The notes beneath the pieces are model-generated. The model was not told the origin of the DNA. It was given only the letters and a program-made list of their open reading frames with translations, and made no database searches. 47,802 nucleotides of DNA from Bacteroidaceae bacterium (GTDB taxonomy: Bacteria; Bacteroidota; Bacteroidia; Bacteroidales; Bacteroidaceae): positions 1 to 47,802 of the forward strand of contig JAFZFZ010000059.1 of NCBI GenBank assembly GCA_017557005.1, read 5' to 3'. How positions within the stretch are numbered: the first letter of the stretch is position 1; each line of letters starts with the position of its first letter. Below, piece after piece: positions 35,001-41,813 of this stretch. A program made the translations under genes and the position numbers.

Positions 35001-36368
35001 AGCTACAAAGGCAATTTACTATATCGAAAGGATGATCTGGAAATTACACGCCCAACCATTAAACGCGGCTACGGCCTCTATCACAGCGACAGCTACCTCT
35101 ATCGCTATACCATCGATGAGAGTAAGGAGGTAACCGACTCCACCGACTTTGCACGCTGGTACGACAAGACGGTGATCCGTATCGATGTGGACACCATTGG
35201 TCCCAATGCCTTTGCGGGTGCTACCTTCCGCCAAGGACAAATCATCTGCTTCACCGAACGTCTCAATACCATCTTCAAGGATGCGTTCACGGGTATCAAT
35301 ATCCTGCCGCGCTCAACGCAGGATGCATCTTTAGCCGATGACCTAACACTTGTGTTTGAAGGCAATCGCCCACCGCTCATCGATAAGAATCAAGTTCTCG
35401 ACTATGCCGACAATACCTGCCGCATCAACTATGCCGTGCCCGACATCGCTACCTATGTAGCAAGCGATATCCAATGGACCTATACCACGCTGATGACCAT
35501 CGAAGACCTGTTGCGTGGCCAAATCTCGCCCGAGAACGAGGTTACCGTGTCCGATTCTACGGAGGTGCAGGTGAATGTGGATGCCTCAGAGGATAATACG
35601 AACACCGGTGGCTTGGTCGTAGTAGTGGAGGCCCGTCCACGCAAGGATATCCCGATACGCATTGGCGATGGTGAGAACAAGGATATCTACAGCCGTGCTC
35701 CGGCTTGGCAACGTTATACCATGGAGTTGAAGGTTACCGATAGTCGGGAGACTGTGCTCTTCGAGGATGCCCAAGAGTGCAATGCCGAGGAGGGATGCGT
35801 GTTTGAGGTGGTGCTCAGCGCTTATCCTGAGGATGGAGTCGTTTACCTGCACTCGCGTAGCACTGATATGTTTAATCGATCTACGGAGTGGATGGTGCAG
35901 AAAGCCTCTTTGTATAGAAACGGAGAGGAGGGCTACTACTTCACCGATGTTAATGTGAACCTCGACAAACATGGCGCAGAGGAGAAACTCACTGCAACCA
36001 TCACTGGTGACTCGATACGCATCACTGGCTATTACCTCTCTAACTGTGCCGGTGAACTCACTTGTGAGGCTTATGCCAAAACTGATGAAATCGCGCTTAT
36101 ATTCTATGATGAGCCATTGGCCAATTGTGTGGGTATACATTATGTGGATTTCACAATTCCTTTGTTGACTACTCCCGTGGAGGCTATCTATGTCGTTGCT
36201 TCTTACGACCAGAGTGTGCTGATGGAAGTGGAAATCCTACCCGAAGGTGCGGTGGGCAAGCTTGGTTTGTCGGGTAAAGACGCCCCCTACTACGACCTTA
36301 CAGGCCGCAGGGTAGCGCACCCCACACGCGGTGTATACATACGAAACGGAAAGAAAGTGATACTCTAA
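32100..36368 (+). CDS. large secreted repeat protein with C-terminal sorting-like tail
   Basis: 1422 residues from ATG 32100, chosen because it begins a clear signal peptide (MKKRIFSLLLLLCSIITGTATAQ); ATG 32076 is the alternative, and any codon before 32066 lies in the promoter. About five similar modules of 130-200 residues follow, each with GDT-containing strands, a LLYDFSL/FDFNLEDGDT-like line and a closing VEGIGSL or IEGIGSI (WVEGIGSLSMG, FVEGIGNLCSG, WIEGIGSIREP, WVEGIGSLTRL). Residues about 990-1130 form a different unit (YDKTVIRIDVDTIGPNAFAGA). The last about 140 residues are shared with the next gene and end YDLTGRRVAHPTRGVYIRNG, a tail seen in many exported Bacteroidetes proteins and resembling type IX sorting domains. 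Probably extracellular or surface-located; function unknown. Base composition is more AT-rich than its neighbours, especially in the modules. Confidence 0.83.
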   Translation: MKKRIFSLLLLLCSIITGTATAQESGDKERFFPANSIRCTNVITVNFAEMDRTVPKETIYYEMWTGNDTIVDGKPCVTLWQQFDRDITTITNHPHKAFTPELEGVIYEADNGYVYFKYMNDDGNDWKFLYDFSSPNRNEGDTICLGMNDMEETVYEGIDQISTCTLHNGREVQVAEGLMYGIGYQSYPFFFPNYMWVMINAYVPIYDPINFYRNGELLWGVPYDMHSKLAANEQDLDVDGKKWHIRTQVPYIDDRYTNDVFMWIEGDTIVEDIRYKKLYKQTRNVKDSSMGTIEVGYCRQEGDKYYQDGKLMFDFGLGEGDMFATSTENEEAGFFYTVVSIGDTLLLDGLPRKYMVIAPSYEGMIKSNHTDIWVEGIGSLSMGIFENDFYYMAGLRKELQSCSYNGIYIYKKKEESKTYLVTEGKQWAVERYTMGGVQGVYSYCLQGDTIINGKEYKIEHEGCGKDLSGMKPSGRYMREENGRVYSYVHTEHYKDEDEVLFFDFNLEDGDTIVYIPDVYSLHVMDVYDAVVPHSDGQSRKCYEVELWNIREEGVYDSDDFGGTFVEGIGNLCSGLSDPGFGLVGSNQRLLYVKQGDTILYQREEENPKEQSKFFADDTKWYGEEDYVYYSSHHRTSISYSLGTDTVIDGQLGQTLYRDGEYQGTFFVKGESVWFKPSTIFSWFINIWEEEELPTFLLYDFSLQVGDTIFYDERGLGYTYEKTEEYSPNLVVKAVREVHGRKVIDFDDGEQWIEGIGSIREPFFERWRPRLDGPGNTYESIYQVVADSATIWFKGELANPNIEPWLKAGMTWTENKQYNEGEDYVSHQIKLGKGSLPGRFSVSITGMDPWEKPFYELQVFNNKVYGLGMNSIILCYDFSLSVGNKVSLLKSYNYGLDNCYYYYDNCHVTKVDTVVYYGVPRKRIILSGDRDDVWVEGIGSLTRLFPLDNLDAGGDYSIMANYSKVVECSYKGNLLYRKDDLEITRPTIKRGYGLYHSDSYLYRYTIDESKEVTDSTDFARWYDKTVIRIDVDTIGPNAFAGATFRQGQIICFTERLNTIFKDAFTGINILPRSTQDASLADDLTLVFEGNRPPLIDKNQVLDYADNTCRINYAVPDIATYVASDIQWTYTTLMTIEDLLRGQISPENEVTVSDSTEVQVNVDASEDNTNTGGLVVVVEARPRKDIPIRIGDGENKDIYSRAPAWQRYTMELKVTDSRETVLFEDAQECNAEEGCVFEVVLSAYPEDGVVYLHSRSTDMFNRSTEWMVQKASLYRNGEEGYYFTDVNVNLDKHGAEEKLTATITGDSIRITGYYLSNCAGELTCEAYAKTDEIALIFYDEPLANCVGIHYVDFTIPLLTTPVEAIYVVASYDQSVLMEVEILPEGAVGKLGLSGKDAPYYDLTGRRVAHPTRGVYIRNGKKVIL

Positions 36369-36373
36369 TTTGA

Positions 36374-36418
36374 TTGCAGCCTATTGCATGCATTTGCAAT
36401 ATGGCTGCAATGCTTTTG
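36374..36418 (+). terminator. hairpin after the large secreted protein gene
   Basis: TTGCAGCC-TATTGCA (36374-36388) pairs with TGCAATA-t-GGCTGCAA (36395-36410) with one bulged T and a 6-nt loop; TGCTTTTGC follows. The right arm is shared with the operator-like repeat of the next gene. Confidence 0.65.
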
Positions 36419-36462
36419 CAATATAAAATAGTTGTCAGAATATGTCGAAGTTTGCATCTTTG
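36394..36462 (+). promoter_or_regulatory. third copy of the TTGCAATA promoter module
   Basis: TTGCAATA (36394), CTGCAATG (36405) and TTGCAATA (36416) start 11 bp apart. The last ends at 36423; GTTG (36431-36434) and CATCTTTG (36455-36462, one mismatch to TAnnTTTG) follow, with 31 bp between operator and -7 box against 32 in the other two copies. The first 8-mer is also part of the terminator hairpin. Confidence 0.55.
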
Positions 36463-36517
36463 CACTGCGAATCCCGATAGTGCGGGAAGCAAACTAAACT
36501 TCTAACATTAAAGATTT

Positions 36518-37711
36518 ATGCTTATGAAAAAGATTTCTCTGATTTTTGCTGTCCTGGCGATGGCAATGTGCATGTCGGCACGCTCCTACGTTGCGATGTC
36601 TGATCCCAACTGTATGGCGCTCGATGAGGGTGAAGCGGTGGATACCATGTCGTATAAAGGTTTTGCGCTCAATGAAACAGATTTGCATCTGTATGTGGGG
36701 CAAAGCTTCCAATTGGAAGTCACTTGGGACAATCCCGAGTGGGCCGCTGAGCATAGCGCGGGCGTGACTTATAGCTGCGGCTCCGATGTGGTGTCGGTTG
36801 ACGATAGGGGATTGGTTATCGCACGTCGCGTAGGTGATACCTATGTGCACGTTCAGGCCAATGGGGTGGAGCAGGTCTGCTTCGTCTCAGTATATCCCGG
36901 AGAGCAAGAGGATCCCTTTAAAAGTATGACCTTGCCTTTGGGTGATTTCCTTGAGGGCGAAGGAGATGATTTTGAGGTGACTCTCATCGATGGTACGCTG
37001 CGCCTGAAAGGTTCATTCTGGGGACATGCCTGTATCCCCTCCGAACTGGCATATGCGATTATAGATGATTACGCCTTTTTTGATATATACACCAATACTG
37101 AAGACTCCACATGTACTGATGGCTGGCAAGGCTCGTTCATGGTGCGGCAGACGATTGATGTCAGCTTTGAAGGTTGTACCTCTGAATTGTATGAGGTGTA
37201 TGTAAATAATAAGTGTTACCAGGAAGATGAAGAGCAAGTAATGAATGCAGTGATATATCGTGGTGCTCCTAATCGTTATGGCACATATGCGAATGTAGAT
37301 CTCAACAAGGAATACGAACGTCAGGTTCTGGAAGCGGAAATTTGTGGCGACTCTATCCATATCATAGGATATTGTTATTCCAATTGCGGTATGGACCTGT
37401 ACTGTATAGCTGAAGATAAGGGCGGTAGCATTAGCCTTACATTCCATCAGATAGGTCTGATGGGTGCTACTTGCATGGGTAATCACTATGTGGATTTCAC
37501 TATTCCCTGCATGAGTGAACAGGTAGATGAAATTTTTGCGTATGGCCCGTACGACCAGAATGTGAAATGGGAGGTGCATTTGATAACAGCTTCAGTGGAT
37601 AGTCTCACTCGTGACGATGCCGACGCTCCCTGTTATGACCTTACAGGCCGCAAGGTAGCGCACCCCACACGCGGCGTATATATACGAAACGGGAAGAAAG
37701 TGGTACTTTAA
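36518..37711 (+). CDS. secreted protein with Big2-like domain and the shared C-terminal domain
   Basis: 397 residues (ATG 36524 would remove two). Signal peptide MLMKKISLIFAVLAMAMCMSA. Residues about 40-125 look like a bacterial Ig-like Big2 domain (LHLYVGQSFQLEVTW, VTYSCGSDVVSVDDRGLVIARRVGDTYVHVQANG in pieces). A middle beta-rich domain follows, then about 140 C-terminal residues related to the end of the large protein upstream: LEAEICGDSIHIIGYCYSNCG against LTATITGDSIRITGYYLSNCA, NHYVDFTIP in both, and the tail YDLTGRKVAHPTRGVYIRNG. The last 90 bp of the two genes are also very similar as DNA, so the shared end was duplicated or converted recently. Probably exported with its neighbour and co-regulated through the TTGCAATA module. 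No enzyme motif seen. Confidence 0.83.
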   Translation: MLMKKISLIFAVLAMAMCMSARSYVAMSDPNCMALDEGEAVDTMSYKGFALNETDLHLYVGQSFQLEVTWDNPEWAAEHSAGVTYSCGSDVVSVDDRGLVIARRVGDTYVHVQANGVEQVCFVSVYPGEQEDPFKSMTLPLGDFLEGEGDDFEVTLIDGTLRLKGSFWGHACIPSELAYAIIDDYAFFDIYTNTEDSTCTDGWQGSFMVRQTIDVSFEGCTSELYEVYVNNKCYQEDEEQVMNAVIYRGAPNRYGTYANVDLNKEYERQVLEAEICGDSIHIIGYCYSNCGMDLYCIAEDKGGSISLTFHQIGLMGATCMGNHYVDFTIPCMSEQVDEIFAYGPYDQNVKWEVHLITASVDSLTRDDADAPCYDLTGRKVAHPTRGVYIRNGKKVVL

Positions 37712-37718
37712 GAATCTA

Positions 37719-37751
37719 TACAGCCATATTGCGATTTGCAATATGGCTGTA
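37719..37751 (+). terminator. terminator of the Big2-like protein gene
   Basis: A 14-bp perfect stem (37719-37732 and 37738-37751) around GATTT, core CAGCCATATTGC / GCAATATGGCTG. The core is nearly the same as the hairpin after the upstream paralogue (36374-36410), so the 3' flank was copied with the gene end. Confidence 0.8.
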
Positions 37752-37754
37752 TTG

Positions 37755-37786
37755 TTTGCTTATTCGCTCATTTATTCGTACCTTCG
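37755..37786 (+). promoter_or_regulatory. promoter of the ftsB operon
   Basis: TTTG (37755-37758), 20-bp spacer, TACCTTCG (37779-37786), one mismatch in the -7 box. 29 bp before the ftsB ATG. Confidence 0.65.
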
Positions 37787-37815
37787 CACTCTCTGAAATA
37801 TGAACGACGTGCGAT

Positions 37816-38109
37816 ATGAGTAAGATAAAAAATATTTTTGCAGCAGTGAGCAGGCATAAGTATGCCATCACTATTGTGTCTTTCTTGCTGATAATATGCT
37901 TCTTTGATCAGAACAACTTGATGCTCAGACTGAAGCATAGAAGGCAGATTTATGACCTGGACCGCGAGATTGAATACTACGAGGCGCTGCGCGACTCGAG
38001 TGTGGCCGGACTGAAGGAGCTGGCCGAGGATAGCAGCAACCTGGAGCGTGTTGCGCGTGAGAAGTATGGCATGCATTTCCCTAACGAAGATGTGTTTATA
38101 ATCCGATGA
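37816..38109 (+). CDS. FtsB/DivIC-family septum formation protein
   Basis: 97 residues with the family's layout: a short cytoplasmic N-terminus, one membrane helix (about 17-34, AITIVSFLLIICFFDQNN), then a coiled coil (MLRLKHRRQIYDLDREIEYYEALRDSS in pieces) and a conserved end LERVAREKYGMHFPNEDVFII, where REKYGM is characteristic of FtsB/DivIC. It is a bitopic divisome component that acts with FtsL and FtsQ in the periplasm to switch on septal peptidoglycan synthesis. It overlaps the next gene by 4 bp (ATGA), so the two are coupled. Confidence 0.88.
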   Translation: MSKIKNIFAAVSRHKYAITIVSFLLIICFFDQNNLMLRLKHRRQIYDLDREIEYYEALRDSSVAGLKELAEDSSNLERVAREKYGMHFPNEDVFIIR

Positions 38110-38450
38110 AAAAGATTTGTCAGTATACCTATATGGTGGGCGGCGTGCTGCTGGTGGTGGGCGCGGCTCTGTATATCACTAAGTGGGCGGGTGCGCCCTA
38201 TCTCTATCTGCTCGGTGCCTTCCTGTTTGGTGCCATGCAGATGCAGGATCGCTACACGGGTACCAATTTCGTGATACGCCGTCTGCGTCGTCAGCAGCTC
38301 GCGGGAGCCATTGCGCTCATGGTGGCGGGCATTGCCATGCTCGTATGCAAGCATAATGAGTGGATATTGTGTCTGCTCGTGGGATGCCTGTGCGAACTGT
38401 ATACGGCTTTCCGCATCCCGCAGGAATTGGAAAAAGAGAAACATAGCTAA
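38106..38450 (+). CDS. small four-helix membrane protein
   Basis: 114 residues with about four hydrophobic segments: YMVGGVLLVVGAALYIT, YLYLLGAFLFGAMQM, LAGAIALMVAGIAMLV and WILCLLVGCLCELYTAF. A conserved-looking cytoplasmic loop DRYTGTNFVIRRLRRQQL lies between helices 2 and 3. It overlaps ftsB by 4 bp. Function unknown; the coupling to ftsB suggests a role at the division site or envelope, but this is only context. Confidence 0.8.
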   Translation: MKKICQYTYMVGGVLLVVGAALYITKWAGAPYLYLLGAFLFGAMQMQDRYTGTNFVIRRLRRQQLAGAIALMVAGIAMLVCKHNEWILCLLVGCLCELYTAFRIPQELEKEKHS

Positions 38451-38497
38451 GGCGCAATGGTGAAAAAAGGAAAAAATCCTTAAATAATGATAAAAGG

Positions 38498-38529
38498 TTT
38501 TCTGATTTCAAGAATACCTTTTATTTTTG
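38498..38529 (+). promoter_or_regulatory. promoter of the DUF4369 lipoprotein gene
   Basis: TATTTTTG (38522-38529) is an exact -7 box 23 bp before the ATG. TTTT at 38498-38501 with a 20-bp spacer is the best -33 candidate. AAAAGGT (38492-38498) and ACCTTTT (38516-38522) are complementary across the spacer, a possible operator or leader hairpin. Confidence 0.55.
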
Positions 38530-38551
38530 CACTGCTTTCAGACACATCCGT

Positions 38552-39262
38552 ATGACCCGACTGCTCTACATATCTTGTCTCGCATGCATGCTCCTCTCGT
38601 GCTCGAAGGGGTATCGCATCAAGGGCACATCGAACTTGTCCAACCTTGAGGGCAAGACGGTGATGCTGATGACGGCAGTGGAAAACCAGTGGGAGCTGAT
38701 CGACTCGTGCGAACTGCTGCATGGCTCGTTCCGCATGAATGGCAGGGTCGACTCTACGATGATTGCTACGCTCTTCCTCGACGGACAGGCAGTGATGCCG
38801 CTCATCATCGAACCGGGAAAGATTGATGTGGTCATCAGCGATCTCATGCTCAATGTGTCGGGAGCACCGCTCAACGACTCGTTGTATGCCTTCATCGCCG
38901 AGAAGTATAAGCTCGATCTGCGTGCTGTGGAGCTCGAGCGCATCGAGCCGCAGATGATTATGAATGGCTACGCTTCCGATGTGATAGAGGCCTACGTAGA
39001 CTCCATGTATACCCGTTTGGGCAATGATATGCGCAGTCTGGTGCTCGGGTTTATCAGGGAGAACTATGATAACGTGCTGAGCCTGTGCGGATTCTCGATG
39101 CTGTGCAACGGTCTGCCTCGCCCGCTGATTACCCCGCTCATGCAGGAGGTGATTGACGATGCTCCGAAGGAGTTTCTCTCGCATCCTTCGATCAGTGAAT
39201 ATTTGCGTTTGGCCCACGAAGACACCGAGCGCTACGGTGTGGCCAGTGTTGTGGCCGAATAA
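38552..39262 (+). CDS. DUF4369-type lipoprotein
   Basis: 236 residues. Lipoprotein signal MTRLLYISCLACMLLSC (lipobox LLSC) then SKGYRIKGTSNLSNLEGKTVMLMT, VENQWELIDSCELLHGSFRMNGRVDS and PLIIEPGKIDVVIS, the beta-sandwich DUF4369 pattern found at the N-terminus of many Bacteroidetes thioredoxin-like lipoproteins. Here no thioredoxin domain follows: the remaining 120 residues are helical (YAFIAEKYKLDLRAVELERIEP, FIRENYDNVLSLCGFSML) and contain no CxxC. So it is a short form or a distinct branch. Predicted envelope location; function unknown. Confidence 0.82.
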   Translation: MTRLLYISCLACMLLSCSKGYRIKGTSNLSNLEGKTVMLMTAVENQWELIDSCELLHGSFRMNGRVDSTMIATLFLDGQAVMPLIIEPGKIDVVISDLMLNVSGAPLNDSLYAFIAEKYKLDLRAVELERIEPQMIMNGYASDVIEAYVDSMYTRLGNDMRSLVLGFIRENYDNVLSLCGFSMLCNGLPRPLITPLMQEVIDDAPKEFLSHPSISEYLRLAHEDTERYGVASVVAE

Positions 39263-39309
39263 AAACAAAACTGCCGAAGGGATATGATGACGCTGCTATG
39301 TATATACGT

Positions 39310-40227
39310 TTATAAGTTGCTGGCCAAGAAGCTCTGCAACTTCTCCATCTTCAGACCGCGACGCTCTGCGTAGTCGCGCAGCTGGTCGGCACCAATTTCT
39401 CCAACAGCAAAATATATAGCCTGCGGATGGGCTATCATGAGCCCCGATACCGATGAGGCGGGCTGCATGGCTCCATTGTCAGAGAGCGTGATGCCTATCT
39501 GACTCAAATCCAACAATTCATCGATGATAAAGTTGACCGACTGGTCGGGCAAGCTGGGATAGCCTACGGCAGGACGTATGCCCTGAAAGGCTTCGGCATG
39601 TAGCTCACGCATGGTGAGCTGCTCCTCCTTGGCATAGCCCCAATGCTGCTTGCGCACCTCCTCATGCAGCCGCTCGGCCGTGGCCTCGGCAAGGCGGTCG
39701 GCGATGGTAGAGGCAAGGAGTGTGCGCTCGCTTGCGGGGATATGTGCCGTTGTGGCAAACACCCCTATCGTGTCGGGTGTGCCCGATGAGGCGGGACGCA
39801 CGAAATCGCTCAGGCAGAGTGTATACCCCTTTGCACCGGCATGCTGCTGGCGCAAGAGGGGCAGTCGGGTGTGCGTGTCGATGACGATATCGTCGCCTGC
39901 GCTGTTGGCATCGGCTATCATACACAGCGCTTCGCATAGCGGCGCGTCGGCCCACTGGCGCAGCAGAGCCATGGCATCGGCATACAGCGTGGTGGCCTCG
40001 CGTGCTTTGGCCTGCTCCTCGGGAGCAAAAGAGGCTACCCACCCCGCACGGCAAGCGGGGCATTGGTGCACCTCGGCAATAGCAGCATAGCGGGGTTCCA
40101 TGCCCCATGCGTGGAAGAAGTAGATCCAGTTGATGTAGGGTACTACTTCGCTGACGCGATACCTCTGAGTTATGCGTTTAGGCTTCTGGCCTGTGGTAGC
40201 TTGCATCGTGCGGCACTCAATTCTCAA
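39310..40227 (-). CDS. stand-alone cobalamin-dependent methionine synthase activation-domain protein
   Basis: 305 residues (an alternative ATG at 40206 removes seven). The sequence matches the C-terminal reactivation domain of MetH: PYINWIYFFHAWGM near the start, GIRPAVGYPSLPDQS for the SAM-binding loop, and AMQPASSVSGLMIAHPQAIYFAVGEIG near the end (in pieces), followed by DQLRDYAERRG. In MetH this domain binds S-adenosylmethionine and re-methylates oxidised cobalamin using electrons from flavodoxin. As a separate protein it should serve a MetH encoded elsewhere that lacks the domain, a split arrangement I know from Bacteroidota. It overlaps the end of pyrC by 11 bp and is presumably cotranscribed. 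Confidence 0.87.
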   Translation of the reverse strand: MRIECRTMQATTGQKPKRITQRYRVSEVVPYINWIYFFHAWGMEPRYAAIAEVHQCPACRAGWVASFAPEEQAKAREATTLYADAMALLRQWADAPLCEALCMIADANSAGDDIVIDTHTRLPLLRQQHAGAKGYTLCLSDFVRPASSGTPDTIGVFATTAHIPASERTLLASTIADRLAEATAERLHEEVRKQHWGYAKEEQLTMRELHAEAFQGIRPAVGYPSLPDQSVNFIIDELLDLSQIGITLSDNGAMQPASSVSGLMIAHPQAIYFAVGEIGADQLRDYAERRGLKMEKLQSFLASNL

Positions 40228-41557
40228 ATCGCAATCGTTGTCCCATCACGCTCACGTCAAACGCGCCGTTCTCATACACGGCATGTCCGTTGACCCAGGT
40301 GCAGGCGATGTCGTGGCTGAAGGTATGTCCCTCGAAGGGGCTCCAGCCGCACTTGCTCACGATCTCGGCAGCATCTACCATGTGCGGAGCATGGGGGCGC
40401 ACCAGTACGAGGTCGGCCTGATAGCCCTCGCGGATGAAGCCGCGGCCAGCCACCTTATATAATATAGCCGGATTGTGAGCCATCTTTTCCACCAGCTGGG
40501 GTAGGGTGATGACGCCCTCTTCAGCCAGTTCGAGCATGGCAGGCAATACATACTGTATGGCGGGTATTCCCGATGCAGCCTTCAGGCATCCGCCCACCTT
40601 CTCGGCAGGCAGGTGAGGCGCATGGTCGGTGCCGATGACGTCGATGAGTCCCTCGCGCAGCGCCTGGCGCAGAGCATCGCGGTCGGCAGCACTCTTCACG
40701 GCAGGGTTGCACTTGATGCGGGTGCCGTAGGTGGCATAGTCGGCATCGGTAAAGTAGAGGTGCGGCAGGCACACCTCAGCGGTAATCTTCTTGTGGGCGA
40801 TGTCGCCGGCTGTGAGCAACTCCAGTTCGCGTGCGGTGCTGATGTGCATCACATGGATGCGTGCTCCAGTGCGCTGTGCCAACTCCACTGCCTTGGCGGT
40901 AGAGCGGTAGCAGGCCTCCTCGCTGCGCACGAGGGGGTGGTAGGTCACGTCGGGGTCGTCGCAGCCCGTCTCGGCCTTATACTTGGCGGTGTTGGCAGCT
41001 ATCACCTCCTGGTCCTCGCAGTGCAGGGCGATGAGTGTGGGCGACTCGCTGAAGATGGCCTCCAGTCGCTCCTCCTCGGCTACGAGCATGTTGCCCGTGC
41101 TGCTACCCATAAACACCTTGAGTCCGCACACCTGTGTGGGGTCAATGCGGTGTATCTCCTCCATGTTGTCCGAGGTGGCACCCAGGTAGAAGGAGTGGTT
41201 GACGAGGCACTTGGTGGCTGCGTCGGCAAACTTAGCCTCCAGCGCGTCGATGGTAGTCGTCTGCGGATTGCAGTTGGGCATGTCCATCACCGAGGTGATG
41301 CCGCCGCGTGCCGCCGCACGGCTCTCGGTGGCCATGTCGGCCTTGTGGGTCAGACCCGGGTCACGGAAGTGCACGTGGTCGTCAATGGCGCCCGGCATGA
41401 GGTAGCAGCCCGCAGCATCTACGATGCGGTCGGCAGCGATGGGTTCGGCACTGGTGCCACGCACGATGGCGGCTATCTTCTCATCTTCTATCAGCACACT
41501 GCCAGTGTACTGCTCGCCCTCATTCACGATGATGGCATTCTGGATTAACGTCTTCAT
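40217..41557 (-). CDS. pyrC: dihydroorotase
   Basis: 446 residues, size and motifs of class I dihydroorotase, which cyclises N-carbamoyl-L-aspartate to dihydroorotate in pyrimidine synthesis. Metal-binding DDHVHFRDPGLTHKAD near residue 57-72, LKVFMGSSTGNM for the carboxylated Lys region, LHCED, IHVMHISTARE, and the metal Asp in VIGTDHAPHLPAEK are all present; the C-terminal barrel strand ADLVLVRPHAPHMV and AVYENGAFD match too. A hydantoinase or allantoinase would share the fold, but HFRDPG and TDHAPH favour dihydroorotase. First gene of a pair with the MetH-activation-domain gene. Confidence 0.92.
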   Translation of the reverse strand: MKTLIQNAIIVNEGEQYTGSVLIEDEKIAAIVRGTSAEPIAADRIVDAAGCYLMPGAIDDHVHFRDPGLTHKADMATESRAAARGGITSVMDMPNCNPQTTTIDALEAKFADAATKCLVNHSFYLGATSDNMEEIHRIDPTQVCGLKVFMGSSTGNMLVAEEERLEAIFSESPTLIALHCEDQEVIAANTAKYKAETGCDDPDVTYHPLVRSEEACYRSTAKAVELAQRTGARIHVMHISTARELELLTAGDIAHKKITAEVCLPHLYFTDADYATYGTRIKCNPAVKSAADRDALRQALREGLIDVIGTDHAPHLPAEKVGGCLKAASGIPAIQYVLPAMLELAEEGVITLPQLVEKMAHNPAILYKVAGRGFIREGYQADLVLVRPHAPHMVDAAEIVSKCGWSPFEGHTFSHDIACTWVNGHAVYENGAFDVSVMGQRLRFEN

Positions 41558-41564
41558 ATGACCT

Positions 41565-41572
41565 CAAAGGTA
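41565..41572 (-). promoter_or_regulatory. -7 box for pyrC
   Basis: Minus strand TACCTTTG matches TAnnTTTG exactly, 8 bp before the ATG. The predicted transcript start would be at or next to the start codon, so the mRNA may be leaderless or nearly so. No clear -33 TTTG. Confidence 0.5.
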
Positions 41573-41663
41573 CGAATAATTTTAATATTTCGTTCGTTTT
41601 GTAATAAATTTAACTTGTTTCGTACTCTTTAAATAGGTGGTGTCTAAGAAATGCTCAAATAAA

Positions 41664-41695
41664 TTTGGCATTTCGCTCGTCTTGCAGTAATTTTG
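41664..41695 (+). promoter_or_regulatory. promoter for glyS
   Basis: TTTG (41664-41667), 20-bp spacer, TAATTTTG (41688-41695), an exact match. A degenerate second copy of the surrounding sequence (ATTTCGTTCGTTTTG...) lies at about 41587-41605. The leader to the ATG is about 110 nt. Confidence 0.85.
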
Positions 41696-41706
41696 TCACC
41701 TTAAAG

Positions 41707-41776
41707 AATTTGTTTGGATTTTCACTAAAAGTAAAAGTATAACAAAAACCTATTAGCGGTAAAATCCAAACAGATT
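41707..41776 (+). promoter_or_regulatory. 16-bp stem in the glyS 5' leader
   Basis: TGTTTGGATTTT (41711-41722) is the exact complement of AAAATCCAAACA (41761-41772); AATT / GATT extend it to 16 bp with one G-U pair. The 38-nt loop is A-rich. The structure lies wholly inside the predicted leader, 38 bp before the glyS ATG, with no T-run after it. Confidence 0.65.
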
Positions 41777-41813
41777 CTAAGTAATAGCAGACAATTATAA
41801 CCAAATATAGATT

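Noticed and set aside
40613..41548. Long open frame of 311 codons antisense to pyrC
   Set aside because: It is a mirror of the codon bias of pyrC. The product shows no domain, and pyrC has full catalytic motifs.
41707..41776. T-box riboswitch before glyS
   Set aside because: No T-box consensus (UGGN) bulge, specifier-loop arrangement or antiterminator is visible, and T-boxes are not typical of Bacteroidota.
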